Part shown: positions 7,369 through 17,006 of the stretch, one piece after another | How positions within the stretch are numbered: the first letter of the stretch is position 1 | Layout of the letters: every line of letters begins with the position of its first letter | NCBI GenBank assembly: GCA_002308575.1 | Contig: DBVY01000019.1 | Location: 3,418-23,668 of the forward strand | DNA: 20,251 nt | Direction of reading: 5' to 3' | Source: Christensenella sp. UBA1252 | GTDB taxonomy: Bacteria; Bacillota; Clostridia; Christensenellales; CAG-1252 | Notes under the pieces: generated by a model | Databases searched by the model: none | Told to the model about the DNA's origin: nothing | The model's input: only the letters and a program-made list of their open reading frames with translations | Made by a program: the position numbers and the translations under genes

Positions 7369-8412
7369 ATGGACCTTTCTTCGAGGAAAAGAAAAATACT
7401 CGGATTACTCGTCGAGCGGTACATTAAAACTGCCGAACCCGTTTCGAGCTCGGAGATTAAAGAACTTTACGGTGAGGAAATCAGCTCCGCAACGATCAGA
7501 AGCGAACTTGCGTCGCTTGAAGAACTCGGTTATCTCGTTCAACCGCACGTTTCGGCGGGTCGCATTCCGACCGAACTTGCTTACAAACTTTACGTCGAAA
7601 ACGTTTTAGCGGGCGAGAAAAAAGAGATCGAAGTCGCCGGCGTGCGCGATTATCTCGGGAAAAAGATCGTCGAGATCGAAGACGTCGTCCGTAACACGGC
7701 GCGCGTGATTTCGGACGCAACGAATTATACGAGCGTAATCGTGATCAAAAACACGGACGAGATCCGCATTCGTGAGGTCAAGATCGTCGAAGTGGACGCA
7801 GGCAAGGCGCTCGTTATCATTATGACGGACAGCGGCGTGATCAAAGATAACATCATCGATATCCCCGTCAATATGGGAAGCGGATACGTCGGCGCAGCGA
7901 ATAACGTCGTAAACGATTTGTTTTCGGGTCGCACGTTAAAAGAGATCAAGTCGCAAAATATGAATATCGACGGCGAAATGCTGCAATATCACGATATTTT
8001 CGATAAGATCGTCAATTTGCTCGAAGAGTATGCTTCCGGAAGACAGGATAAAGTGTTTGTGGAAGGCACGAGCAAGATGTTCGATCATCCCGAATTCAGC
8101 GAGATCGGAAACGCGAAAGATTTTATCAAGCTTTTGGACGAAAAAGAAAAGCTCGGGAAGCTTATGACGACGGACGGCGATATCGAACTGTCCGTTCGGA
8201 TCGGGAAACCGGACGGCTTGGACGGCAATTGCTCGATGGTGACGGCGAGGTATTCGATCGGCGGCGCGGAGATCGGCAAAGCGGGTGTGATCGGTCCCGA
8301 AAGAATGGACTATGACAAAGTCGTAAGCGTTCTGCACTATATCCAAAAGGTATTCAGCGGAAGCGATGATAAAAAGGAGAACTCAAATGGCGAAATCAGG
8401 ACAAGAGATTAA
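7369..8412 (+). CDS. hrcA: Heat-inducible transcription repressor HrcA
   Basis: HrcA represses class I heat-shock genes by binding CIRCE and needs the GroE chaperonin to be active. The 347-residue protein has the N-terminal winged helix (about residues 1-75) with SSRKRKILGLLVERYI, EPVSSSEI, SSATIRSELASLEELGYL and the wing HVSAGRIPTELAYKLYV, and a C-terminal GAF-like domain ending in GPERMDYDKVVSVLHYI. The start ATG 7369 has an excellent site, AAAGGAGG, spaced six to seven bases. A CIRCE and strong promoter lie in front, so it represses its own operon. The last 26 bases overlap grpE, and the C-terminal tail SDDKKENSNGEIRTRD is a hydrophilic extension past the conserved domain, produced where the grpE ribosome site lies. 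Confidence 0.97.
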   Translation: MDLSSRKRKILGLLVERYIKTAEPVSSSEIKELYGEEISSATIRSELASLEELGYLVQPHVSAGRIPTELAYKLYVENVLAGEKKEIEVAGVRDYLGKKIVEIEDVVRNTARVISDATNYTSVIVIKNTDEIRIREVKIVEVDAGKALVIIMTDSGVIKDNIIDIPVNMGSGYVGAANNVVNDLFSGRTLKEIKSQNMNIDGEMLQYHDIFDKIVNLLEEYASGRQDKVFVEGTSKMFDHPEFSEIGNAKDFIKLLDEKEKLGKLMTTDGDIELSVRIGKPDGLDGNCSMVTARYSIGGAEIGKAGVIGPERMDYDKVVSVLHYIQKVFSGSDDKKENSNGEIRTRD

Positions 8413-8947
8413 AAAGAAAGCTCCTCCGAAGAAGGATGAGGAAGAACTCGTTTCCTTCGACACGGAATCTCTCGTGAAAGAGGAGGAAAAGAAGGTCGAT
8501 CCCGAAGTTGAAAGGCTGACGGAAGAACTGAAAAAGGAAAAAGACAATTATTTAAGATTGCGCGCGGACTATGAAAATTTCCGTCGCAGGAATCAGGAAG
8601 CGACGATCAAGGCAAGACAGGACGGAACGGCGGACGCCGTCGAGGCGATCCTTCCGATCATCGACAGCATCGATCGCGCTTTGAATCTCTCGCAGGACGA
8701 GAAATCGAAAGAGGGTTTGAATCTCATCAAAAAGCAGATCGAAACTTCGCTTTCACAACTCGGCGTAAGCGAGATTGAAACGGACGGCGCCGCATTCGAC
8801 CATAACTTGCATAACGCGGTTCAGCGCGCGGAAGTGGAAGAGAGCGAAGTCGGAAAGATCCTCGAAACGTATCAACGCGGATACAAGATCGGAAACAAAG
8901 TGATCCGTTACGCGATGGTAAAAGTCGGGGTGGAAAAATCGGAATAA
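8387..8947 (+). CDS. grpE: Nucleotide exchange factor GrpE
   Basis: GrpE is the dimeric exchange factor that releases ADP from DnaK and acts as a thermosensor. The 186-residue protein has a charged, disordered N-terminus (about 40 residues, Lys/Glu rich), a long coiled coil (about 45-95) including RADYENFRRRN, and the beta-wing domain ending in the signature YQRGYKIGNKVIRYAMVKV. I chose ATG 8387: AAAAGGAG (8371-8378) lies eight bases upstream. An in-frame ATG at 8366 would add MIKRRTQ and has no site. The gene starts inside the last 26 bases of hrcA, so translation is likely coupled. Its small gap to dnaK carries two short hairpins. Confidence 0.96.
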   Translation: MAKSGQEIKKKAPPKKDEEELVSFDTESLVKEEEKKVDPEVERLTEELKKEKDNYLRLRADYENFRRRNQEATIKARQDGTADAVEAILPIIDSIDRALNLSQDEKSKEGLNLIKKQIETSLSQLGVSEIETDGAAFDHNLHNAVQRAEVEESEVGKILETYQRGYKIGNKVIRYAMVKVGVEKSE

Positions 8948-8992
8948 AGGTTTAATCCTTTAAATACAAAGAATGCACCGAGGCGTTGCCTC
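8945..8992 (+). repeat. Two small hairpins between grpE and dnaK
   Basis: The first is TAAAGG (8945-8950) with CCTTTA (8957-8962) around a six-base loop, starting on the grpE stop codon. The second is GAGGC (8980-8984) with GCCTC (8988-8992) around GTT. Neither is followed by a T run, so they are not terminators. They could protect or mark a processed 5' end of dnaK mRNA. Both stems are short and may be chance. Confidence 0.35.
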
Positions 8993-9015
8993 AAATAAAT
9001 AAAAGGAGATATTGA

Positions 9016-10827
<1,812 letters not shown>

Positions 10828-10840
10828 TAAGTAAAACGTT

Positions 10841-10867
10841 TTGCAGAGAGGCTCAACCTCTCTGCAA
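10841..10867 (+). repeat. Strong hairpin downstream of dnaK
   Basis: TTGCAGAGAGG (10841-10851) pairs perfectly with CCTCTCTGCAA (10857-10867) around a five-base loop, an 11-pair stem starting 14 bases after the dnaK stop. The downstream bases are not a T run, so this looks like a partial terminator or mRNA stabiliser that can set the ratio of dnaK to dnaJ message, as is known in other bacteria. That role is inference. Confidence 0.7.
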
Positions 10868-10899
10868 TTCGGTATTATGCGGAAAGGCAAGTACCGAAT
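10867..10899 (+). repeat. Second hairpin upstream of dnaJ
   Basis: ATTCGGTA (10867-10874) pairs perfectly with TACCGAAT (10892-10899) around a 17-base loop that contains a GGAAAGG sequence. It shares its first base with the preceding stem and ends just before the dnaJ ribosome site (10901-10909). A structure here could gate dnaJ translation. Confidence 0.5.
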
Positions 10900-10913
10900 A
10901 AAAAAGGAAGATT

Positions 10914-12056
10914 ATGGCAGAAAAATTCGACTATTACGAAACGCTTGGCGTAAATAAAAACGCAACGGACGAGGAGATTAAATCCGCCTATCGTAAGATG
11001 GCGAAAAAGTATCACCCCGATTTGTATTCTACGAAACCCGAAGCGGAAAGAAAGCAAGCGGAAGAACAATTCAAGAAAGTCAATCACGCCTACGATGTGC
11101 TGTCCGATAAACAAAAACGTGCGGCTTACGATCAATACGGCGACGAAAACGGGCCGATGGGCGGCGGTTTCGGCGCTGGTGCCGGCGCGCAAGGTTTCAG
11201 CGGCTTCGACGATTTCTTCGGAGATTTCTTCAATGCGTTTACAGGCGGAAGAAGAGGCGGCGCTCGCGGATCGAACAAAATCGACGGCGACGATATTACG
11301 TTGAATATAACGATCGACTTTATGGAAGCCGTCAAAGGCGTGCAAAAAGACATTCCTATCACGAGGCAAGAAGCTTGCGCGGATTGTAAAGGAACGGGCG
11401 CGAAAGGCGGCACGGCGTATAAGACTTGCGCACGATGCAACGGAACGGGTCGCGTTACGATGCGTCAAAACACGATCTTCGGTCAGCAGGTCATTCAAAG
11501 CGTTTGTCCCGATTGTCGCGGCGCCGGAAAGATCATAACCGATACCTGTAAAGGTTGCGGCGGAAAGGGCACGATAAAAAAATCGCGCGTGATCCACGCG
11601 AACATTCCGGCAGGTATCGATAACGGTCAAATGATGACCTTCTATAACGAAGGTAACGCAGGAAAGAACGGAGGACAAAACGGAAATTTGATCATTATCG
11701 TAAACGTTCGTCCGCATGCTTTGTTTAAGAGAAAGGGTTACGATATCTATTTTGACGTACCTATTTCTTATGCGACTGCGGCGCTCGGAGGTGAGATCGA
11801 AGTGCCGACTTTGGACGGAACCGTTAAATACAAAGTGTCCGAGGGAACGCAAACGGGAACGGTTTGTCGTTTGTCCGGAAAAGGAATTAAGCGCGTGAAC
11901 TCCGAATCGCACGGCGATATTTACTTCACGTTACAAGTCCAGACCCCGAGCGGGCTTTCGAGATCGCAGAAGGAAATGCTCGAAAAGTTCGAAAGCAGTC
12001 TTTCGATGGGACAAAGTCCGAAACAAAAGAAATTTGCGGAGTATTTGAAAAAATGA
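10914..12056 (+). CDS. dnaJ: Chaperone protein DnaJ
   Basis: DnaJ (type I Hsp40) delivers clients to DnaK and stimulates its ATPase. The 380-residue protein has the J domain with HPD at 34-36, a short Gly/Phe-rich segment (about 80-120), four zinc-binding CxxCxGxG repeats (C155/158, C172/175, C198/201, C212/215; all eight Cys present) and two C-terminal substrate-binding domains. ATG 10914 follows AAAAAAGGAAG. The gene follows two hairpins after dnaK and overlaps prmA by ATGA, so it is inside the chaperone operon. Confidence 0.98.
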   Translation: MAEKFDYYETLGVNKNATDEEIKSAYRKMAKKYHPDLYSTKPEAERKQAEEQFKKVNHAYDVLSDKQKRAAYDQYGDENGPMGGGFGAGAGAQGFSGFDDFFGDFFNAFTGGRRGGARGSNKIDGDDITLNITIDFMEAVKGVQKDIPITRQEACADCKGTGAKGGTAYKTCARCNGTGRVTMRQNTIFGQQVIQSVCPDCRGAGKIITDTCKGCGGKGTIKKSRVIHANIPAGIDNGQMMTFYNEGNAGKNGGQNGNLIIIVNVRPHALFKRKGYDIYFDVPISYATAALGGEIEVPTLDGTVKYKVSEGTQTGTVCRLSGKGIKRVNSESHGDIYFTLQVQTPSGLSRSQKEMLEKFESSLSMGQSPKQKKFAEYLKK

Positions 12057-12961
12057 TCAAAATTATCGTGAAAACGACGCATGAGGGCGCGGAGATCGTA
12101 TCCGACGCCCTTTATGATTTTTCGAGATCGGGCGTCGTCGTGGAAGACGCCGCCGATCTTGCCGAGCTTTGGGGATCTTCTCTCGTTTGGGATTATTTGG
12201 AAGAAAGCGTTTTAAACCGCCCGAAAGACGTTTTCGCAATCGGTTATTATGAAGGGAATTATTCCGAAATATCCGATGATCTTGAAAAAAGATTGAACAA
12301 TATAAGAGAGAATTGTCCGTTTGCTTGTCCGCTTGATTATAAAATTGAAGAAGTGCAAGAGCAAGATTGGAGCGAGGATTGGAAATCTTGTTATAAGATT
12401 ATTGAGATCGGAAAGATCTCCGTTGTTCCGGTTTGGAAAAAAGAGGAAGCAAAAGGTGAGATCAAGGTATTGATTAACCCCGGTTCCGCGTTTGGTACGG
12501 GAGAACACGAGAGCACCAGATTGTGTTTAAAAATCTTGTCTGAGGTCCCTGTCGAAGGGTGTAGCGTGATCGATACGGGCGCGGGAAGCGGGATCCTCGG
12601 GATCGCCGCAATGAAACTCGGCGCTGAAAAATGTTTGTTCCGCGATATCGATGAATCCGCGCTTCATAATTTGCGCGAAAATCTCGAATTGAACGACGTT
12701 TCCGCGCCTATTGAATGTGCCTCTCTTCTCGAAGGCATTACGGAAAAAACGGATTTGCTACTCGCAAATATTACGGCGGATATATTGTCACGAATGACGA
12801 ATGCGGGTGAGGTGGTGAAAAAGGGTGGTTTTGCGATTCTCGGCGGGATTATCGATAAATTCGCCCCGAAACTAAAAGCGCAATTCGAATCAATGGGCTT
12901 TCGCGTTTTGAAAGAGGAAAAAGACGGCGTTTGGGTCGGATTGCTCCTCGTCAGAGAATAA
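12053..12961 (+). CDS. prmA: Ribosomal protein L11 methyltransferase
   Basis: PrmA trimethylates ribosomal protein L11 with SAM. The 302-residue protein has the N-terminal ACT-like substrate domain, then the methyltransferase domain: [16 protein letters not shown] (the usual DPGLAFGTGTHPTT, here with Asn for Asp and Glu for the Thr before His), [22 protein letters not shown] (SAM motif I), [13 protein letters not shown] and the [11 protein letters not shown] catalytic region. Start ATG 12053 overlaps dnaJ by ATGA. This is its usual place in Firmicutes and it is the last gene of the CIRCE-controlled operon, as a strong terminator follows. The motif changes are conservative but notable; the enzyme is probably active. 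Confidence 0.93.
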   Translation: MIKIIVKTTHEGAEIVSDALYDFSRSGVVVEDAADLAELWGSSLVWDYLEESVLNRPKDVFAIGYYEGNYSEISDDLEKRLNNIRENCPFACPLDYKIEEVQEQDWSEDWKSCYKIIEIGKISVVPVWKKEEAKGEIKVLINPGSAFGTGEHESTRLCLKILSEVPVEGCSVIDTGAGSGILGIAAMKLGAEKCLFRDIDESALHNLRENLELNDVSAPIECASLLEGITEKTDLLLANITADILSRMTNAGEVVKKGGFAILGGIIDKFAPKLKAQFESMGFRVLKEEKDGVWVGLLLVRE

Positions 12962-12968
12962 AATACTG

Positions 12969-12995
12969 CGAGGTCGATGTCGACCTCGTTTTTTT
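12969..12995 (+). terminator. Rho-independent terminator after prmA
   Basis: CGAGGTCG (12969-12976) pairs with CGACCTCG (12981-12988) around a four-base loop, followed by seven T (12989-12995). It ends the hrcA-prmA operon and separates it from rsmE. Confidence 0.93.
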
Positions 12996-13005
12996 ATAAA
13001 AATTC

Positions 13006-13034
13006 TTGCGCGACAGTTAGAAAAGCAATATAAT
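13006..13034 (+). promoter_or_regulatory. Promoter of rsmE-mtaB-HIT operon
   Basis: A perfect TATAAT (13029-13034) is preceded, after a 17-base spacer, by TTGCGC (13006-13011). Transcription should start about 13041, which is the A of the rsmE ATG. No Shine-Dalgarno-like sequence exists between the promoter and the start codon. Confidence 0.6.
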
Positions 13035-13040
13035 TTAATT

Positions 13041-13778
13041 ATGGAAATTAAGCGGTTTTTCGTTTCGCATGACGCAATCATACAAGTCGGATCTTCCGTT
13101 CGGGTGAGCGGCGAAGAATTTATCCACGCCGTAAAAGTAAGCCGTTATAAAGTAGGTTACCGATTGATCCTTTCGAATGGTGACGGTTTCGATTACGATT
13201 GCGTAATCACTGAGGTCGGTAAAGATTTCTTCACGTGTAAAGTCGAAAGTGCGGAGAAAAACGGAAATGAACTCACCATTCCGCTTTCGTTGTATCTTTG
13301 CGCGATCGAAAAAACGGATGTTGCCGTTCAAAAAGCTACCGAGATCGGCGCAAAAGAGATCCATTTGATGATATCCGCCTTTACGAACGCAAAAAATCAG
13401 AACCTTGATCGCTTGCATAAAATCGCGCTGGAATCGGCAAAACAATGCGGAAGAGCGGTCGTTCCGAAAATATATGCGCCCGTTTCGTTTGAAGAAGGAA
13501 TTAAAGACGCCGCGGCTCGCTATGCCAACGTGATACTGTGTTATGAAAATGCAACGAGCGGAAGGATCGCGGATTCGATTTCGTCGAAGGACGATTCCGT
13601 TGCGATCGTGATCGGCAGCGAAGGCGGTTTTTCACCCGAAGAAGTGCGCTTCGCAGAGGAAAACGGAGCGAAAGTCGTAACCCTCGGAAGACGAGTGCTT
13701 CGTGCGGAAACGGCATGTATTGTGAGCTTGGCATTTGTCGCGGAGGAGATAGAAAAAAATGAAAGTATGCGTTCTTAA
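13041..13778 (+). CDS. rsmE: 16S rRNA (uracil1498-N3)-methyltransferase
   Basis: RsmE methylates N3 of U1498 in helix 44 of 16S rRNA as a knotted (SPOUT) dimer. The 245-residue protein has a PUA-like N-terminal domain (SGEEFIHAVKVSRYKVG) and a SPOUT domain with EKTDVAVQKATEIGAKEI, a KIALESAKQCGRAVVPKI block, VIGSEGGFSPEEV and the C-terminal knot LGRRVLRAETACIVSL. The usual SERSV patch is the different SAFTNAK here. The start ATG 13041 is right for the conserved N-terminus but has no ribosome site and sits at the predicted transcription start. It overlaps mtaB by 20 bases. Confidence 0.95.
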   Translation: MEIKRFFVSHDAIIQVGSSVRVSGEEFIHAVKVSRYKVGYRLILSNGDGFDYDCVITEVGKDFFTCKVESAEKNGNELTIPLSLYLCAIEKTDVAVQKATEIGAKEIHLMISAFTNAKNQNLDRLHKIALESAKQCGRAVVPKIYAPVSFEEGIKDAAARYANVILCYENATSGRIADSISSKDDSVAIVIGSEGGFSPEEVRFAEENGAKVVTLGRRVLRAETACIVSLAFVAEEIEKNESMRS

Positions 13779-14991
13779 TCTCGGCTGTAAAGTGAATCAA
13801 TACGAATGCGACAGCTTAACGGCAAGTTTGCTTTCGCTCGGTCACGACGTTTCGGATGAACTTTCCGTTGCCGATTGCTATTTGATTAACACGTGCGCCG
13901 TAACCAAGGAAGCGGAACGTAAATCCCGTCAATACGTCGGAAAAGTTTTGAAACTCAATCCGCGCGCGAAAGTTTTCGTGATCGGTTGCGCCGCGGAAAA
14001 GAATGCGGAACAGTTTTCTATCAAAGGCGTAACGTTCGTGTCCGGAACCGCCGCGAAAGAAAAGGTCCTCGACTTTGTCGAGGGCGTTCATATTGAGCCG
14101 CTTCCGTCCGAATATGAAGAGATGAAGGATGCTTTGAATTTTCGTGCTCGTTCGTACGTAAAAATCGAAGACGGTTGTAATAATTTTTGTTCGTATTGCA
14201 TCATTCCTTATTTGCGTGGCAGGGTTCGGTCAAGAAAAGTCGAACATATCCTCGAAGAGTGTAAAAAAGCGGCCGTTACGACGGATGAGATCGTTTTGAC
14301 CGGTATTAATATTTCCGCTTACGGGTCGGATATCGGGTCTTCTTTAACCGAGTTGATCGAAGCGCTTTCCGTCGTTTCCGCGCGGATTCGCCTCGGTAGC
14401 CTCGAAGTCGGAGTTGTGGACGAAGCGTTTTTGCAAGCCATTGAAAAAGCCGGGAACGTTTGCCCGCATTTTCATCTTTCTTTGCAAAGCGGCTCGGATT
14501 CCGTTTTATCGCAAATGAATCGTCATTATTCGGCGGAAGAATATGAAAAAAAAGTCGAGTTGATCCGTTCGTTCTTCCCACAGGCGGCGATCACGACCGA
14601 TATTATCGTCGGATTTCCGACGGAAACGGAGGACAACTTTGAAGAAACGATGGCTTTCGCGCGATTGATCGGTTTTGCGGATATCCACGTTTTCCCGTAT
14701 TCGAGAAGAAACGGAACGGCGGCTTATCCTATGGGCGCTCTCGATCCCGCGATCGTAAAATCCCGTGCGGACAAATTGTCGATAGTTAAATCGGAGCTTA
14801 AAAGGGCGTATGAGAGTTCATTCGTCGGAAGAAGGCTCGAAGTCGTGATCGAAAGGAAAGACGGCGTCTTTGCGGAAGGGCATTCGGAGAATTATATTCG
14901 GGTTTACGTGCCCGACAGAGATCAGACGATCGGAAAAAAAAATACCGTTACCGTCCAGGGCGAACACGCGGACGGATTAAGAGCGGAGTAG
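13759..14991 (+). CDS. mtaB: tRNA (N6-threonylcarbamoyladenosine37-C2)-methylthiotransferase
   Basis: MtaB is a radical SAM enzyme that converts t6A37 to ms2t6A37 in ANN-decoding tRNAs. The 410-residue protein has the N-terminal UPF0004 cluster domain with C10 in LGCKVNQYE (the MtaB signature), C46 in INTCAVT and C77 in IGCAAE; the radical SAM motif C140-x3-C144-x2-C147 with IIPYLRGR; and a C-terminal TRAM domain. Both [4Fe-4S] sites are complete. ATG 13759 has a strong GGAGGAG (13742-13748). It overlaps rsmE by 20 bases and is followed 12 bases later by the HIT gene, so the three genes form an operon. The rsmE-mtaB pair matches the known Firmicutes order. Confidence 0.96.
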   Translation: MKVCVLNLGCKVNQYECDSLTASLLSLGHDVSDELSVADCYLINTCAVTKEAERKSRQYVGKVLKLNPRAKVFVIGCAAEKNAEQFSIKGVTFVSGTAAKEKVLDFVEGVHIEPLPSEYEEMKDALNFRARSYVKIEDGCNNFCSYCIIPYLRGRVRSRKVEHILEECKKAAVTTDEIVLTGINISAYGSDIGSSLTELIEALSVVSARIRLGSLEVGVVDEAFLQAIEKAGNVCPHFHLSLQSGSDSVLSQMNRHYSAEEYEKKVELIRSFFPQAAITTDIIVGFPTETEDNFEETMAFARLIGFADIHVFPYSRRNGTAAYPMGALDPAIVKSRADKLSIVKSELKRAYESSFVGRRLEVVIERKDGVFAEGHSENYIRVYVPDRDQTIGKKNTVTVQGEHADGLRAE

Positions 14992-15003
14992 GAGGATATT
15001 AAA

Positions 15004-15342
15004 ATGGATTGTATTTTTTGTAAGATCATCAAAGGCGAGATCCCGAGCGAAAAAGTCTACGAAGACGATGATATGATTATGATCAAAGACATCGCGCCGC
15101 AGGCTAAACTTCATTTTCTTGCGATCCCGAAAAAGCATTTCGCGGACGTGACCGAAATGACGGAGGAAGACGTTTCGCTCGTCGGGCGTATGTTAAAGAC
15201 AATCGGCGGCTTGTCGAAAAAGCTCGGTCTTGAGGGCGGATTCCGTTTGGTTTCCAACAAAGGAGCAGATGCTATGCAAAGCGTTCCGCACCTGCATATT
15301 CACGTCCTCGGCGGCGAAAAAATGTCCGATAAAATGTGCTGA
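15004..15342 (+). CDS. HIT family (histidine triad) nucleotide-binding protein
   Basis: HIT proteins hydrolyse adenosine phosphoramidates and related nucleotides. The 112-residue protein has the start DCIFCKIIKGEIPS, an AIPKKHFADVTEM segment, and the catalytic histidine triad VPHLHIHVLGG at the C-terminus, typical of the HinT branch (112-115 residues). A clear site, TAGGAGGAT, precedes ATG 15004. It is the last gene of the rsmE-mtaB-HIT unit. The TGA stop overlaps the first bases of an inverted repeat that surrounds the rpsU -35 element. The physiological substrate is unknown. Confidence 0.95.
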   Translation: MDCIFCKIIKGEIPSEKVYEDDDMIMIKDIAPQAKLHFLAIPKKHFADVTEMTEEDVSLVGRMLKTIGGLSKKLGLEGGFRLVSNKGADAMQSVPHLHIHVLGGEKMSDKMC

Positions 15343-15347
15343 AACGA

Positions 15348-15376
15348 TTGACACGATTTTCGTTTCGTTGTAAACT
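15348..15376 (+). promoter_or_regulatory. Promoter of rpsU
   Basis: A perfect TTGACA (15348-15353), a 17-base spacer and TAAACT (15371-15376) form a good sigma-A promoter just after the HIT stop codon. Transcription would start near 15383, leaving a leader of about 38 bases. The inverted repeat GAAACGA (15341-15347) / TCGTTTC (15360-15366) encloses the -35 element. Confidence 0.75.
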
Positions 15377-15420
15377 TTTTCCATAACTATTTTACCGGTG
15401 TCGGAAGGTGGGTGATTAAA

Positions 15421-15603
15421 ATGACAATCGTTAAAGTTCGTGAGAATGAATCTTTGGATAGCGCGATCAGGCGTTTTAAGCGTCAATGCACCAAGGACGG
15501 TATTATAGGCGATATCAAAAAGAGAGAGGCTTATGAAAAACCCAGCGTGAAGCGTAAGAAGAAAGAAGAAGCGGCGCGCAAGAGAAAGTCCTCGAGAGAT
15601 TAA
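15421..15603 (+). CDS. rpsU: 30S ribosomal protein S21
   Basis: S21 is a small, basic protein of the 30S subunit platform, near the anti-Shine-Dalgarno end of 16S rRNA. The 60-residue protein begins [22 protein letters not shown] and continues [23 protein letters not shown], a full family match with a Lys/Arg-rich C-terminus. I chose ATG 15421, which fits the family and has GGAAGGTGGG upstream; GTG 15412 in frame lies inside that ribosome site. It has its own promoter and terminator, allowing separate high expression. In Bacillus it follows mtaB similarly and precedes yqeY, which is absent here. Confidence 0.97.
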   Translation: MTIVKVRENESLDSAIRRFKRQCTKDGIIGDIKKREAYEKPSVKRKKKEEAARKRKSSRD

Positions 15604-15609
15604 TCAATG

Positions 15610-15637
15610 AAAAACCGAGCATCAGCTCGGTTTTTTT
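15610..15637. terminator. Bidirectional rho-independent terminator
   Basis: AAAACCGAGC (15611-15620) pairs perfectly with GCTCGGTTTT (15625-15634) around an ATCA loop, with seven T (15631-15637) on the plus strand and five A (15610-15614) upstream. It ends rpsU and, in the reverse direction, the convergent dinB. Confidence 0.92.
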
Positions 15638-15657
15638 CGTATGTTTCGGCTTTTTCG

Positions 15658-16896
15658 TTAATTTCGATTGAACGGTTTTGTTTCTTCATCGTATTCATCC
15701 GCGTCGAAAACGTCTTGGATCAAGCTTGCTCTTAGTAAAATGGAAGATCCGTATTTTTCACGTAAAACGTCGACCGTTTTTTCAAAGCGCGTGTGTTTTT
15801 CGGATCGTTCGTCTTCGCCGAAAAGGGAAGACTGCGCGTAATCGTCCGAGCGCAAAAGATAGATTGCCGTCAACGTTATCGCTCGGATCGGACGACGGGT
15901 TTCGCCCCATAATTCGAGAAAGAGGGGCTTCGCCGTAGCCACAAGATCCGTTGCGGACGCTGTCGGATAAAGGGTCTTCGTTTGTTTTCCAACAGTCGAA
16001 AGATCGGAAAATTTTAACGTTACGTGAATGCCGCAAGCCGCTTTTTCGTGTTTACGCAAGCGGTATGCAACGCGTTCGGCAAGAGAAGTAATAAACGTTT
16101 CGCATTCTTCTGTCGATAGGAGATCGCGCGACGCCGTCGCACCGTTTCCGATGCTTTCAGGTTCGCGTTTTTCGTAATATAATTTTACGGGATCGTTTTC
16201 TTCGCCGTTTGCCCAATTCTTTAACGTTAGACCCATTTGACCGATTTTGCTTTTTAAAAGTTGCGCGTTCGCATTTGCAAGATCTCCGATTGTCAGAATG
16301 CCGACGCTTTTAAAGAAATTCATTGCGCTTTTCCCGACCATCAAGATATCTTGTACGGGTAAATCCCATGCGATCGTTTTGTAGTTTTCGCGACTGATCA
16401 AGGTTTGCGCATCGGGTTTTTTGTAATCCGATCCGAGCTTTGCGAAAACTTTCGTGAAGGAGATTCCAACGCTTACCGTTAACCCAAGCTCTTCGCGAGC
16501 ACGGCGGCGTATCGATTCCGCGATTTTTTCACTTGGACCGAAAAGGGAATGACTTCCTTTTACGTCCAGCCAACATTCGTCAAGCCCAAACCTTTCGACT
16601 CGATCGGTAAACGAAGTGTAGATCTCGAAAAGTGCTTTTGAATATTTCAAATAACTTTGAAAATCGGGCGGCAGAAAAATCAAGTCCGAGCATTTTTGTT
16701 TTGCTTGCCAGACTGTGTCGCCCGTTTTTACGCCGCGAGCTTTTGCTCCTTCGCTTTTAGCGAGAACGATCCCGTGCCGCTTTTCGGGATCTCCGCAAAC
16801 GACAAGGTTCTTTCCTTTCAGCGACGGATCTTTTGCGATTTCGACAGACGCATAAAAATTATTTGCGTCGCAATGTAAAATATCGTTTTCACTCAT
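15658..16896 (-). CDS. dinB: Y-family DNA polymerase (DNA polymerase IV type)
   Basis: This is a translesion polymerase of the DinB/UmuC superfamily. The 412-residue protein has metal ligand D10 in HCDANNFYASVE, a likely steric gate Y15, the second pair D106/E107 in FGLDECWLDV, SVGISFTKVFAKLGSDYKKP, the helix-hairpin-helix region (about 180-215) and a little-finger domain. A beta-clamp-binding motif QSSLF lies at 355-359. CDANNFYAS is closer to the UmuC wording, but the overall layout and length fit the clostridial DinB branch. The gene stands alone on the minus strand and shares its terminator with rpsU. Upstream, a minus-strand TATAAT (16933-16928) is a possible -10 without a clear -35. I do not see a LexA box. 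Confidence 0.93.
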   Translation of the reverse strand: MSENDILHCDANNFYASVEIAKDPSLKGKNLVVCGDPEKRHGIVLAKSEGAKARGVKTGDTVWQAKQKCSDLIFLPPDFQSYLKYSKALFEIYTSFTDRVERFGLDECWLDVKGSHSLFGPSEKIAESIRRRAREELGLTVSVGISFTKVFAKLGSDYKKPDAQTLISRENYKTIAWDLPVQDILMVGKSAMNFFKSVGILTIGDLANANAQLLKSKIGQMGLTLKNWANGEENDPVKLYYEKREPESIGNGATASRDLLSTEECETFITSLAERVAYRLRKHEKAACGIHVTLKFSDLSTVGKQTKTLYPTASATDLVATAKPLFLELWGETRRPIRAITLTAIYLLRSDDYAQSSLFGEDERSEKHTRFEKTVDVLREKYGSSILLRASLIQDVFDADEYDEETKPFNRN

Positions 16897-16962
16897 TCGT
16901 TCACCATTCGCGATCTTTCGCGTATATATTATAACATAAAATAATAAATGATTTATCTCATC

Positions 16963-16991
16963 TTGATTTTTTTTAATGATTTGACTATAAT
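16963..16991 (+). promoter_or_regulatory. Candidate promoter of galU-mcsA-mcsB-clpC
   Basis: TTGATT (16963-16968), a 17-base spacer and a perfect TATAAT (16986-16991) sit directly before galU. Transcription would start near 16998, only about nine bases before the ATG, which would cut into the GGGAGAG ribosome site (16995-17001). So the true start may be a little upstream. No CtsR box or CIRCE is visible. Confidence 0.5.
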
Positions 16992-17006
16992 AAAGGGAGA
17001 GTAAAG

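Noticed and set aside
10875..11912. 345-codon open frame on the minus strand opposite dnaJ
   Set aside because: Shadow of dnaJ, low-complexity composition and no ribosome site; dnaJ has all family motifs.
16900..17006. CtsR-type operator or CIRCE before galU-mcsA
   Set aside because: I looked for tandem GGTCAAA-like heptads and for the CIRCE arms and found neither; the AT-rich stretch only supplies promoter-like words.
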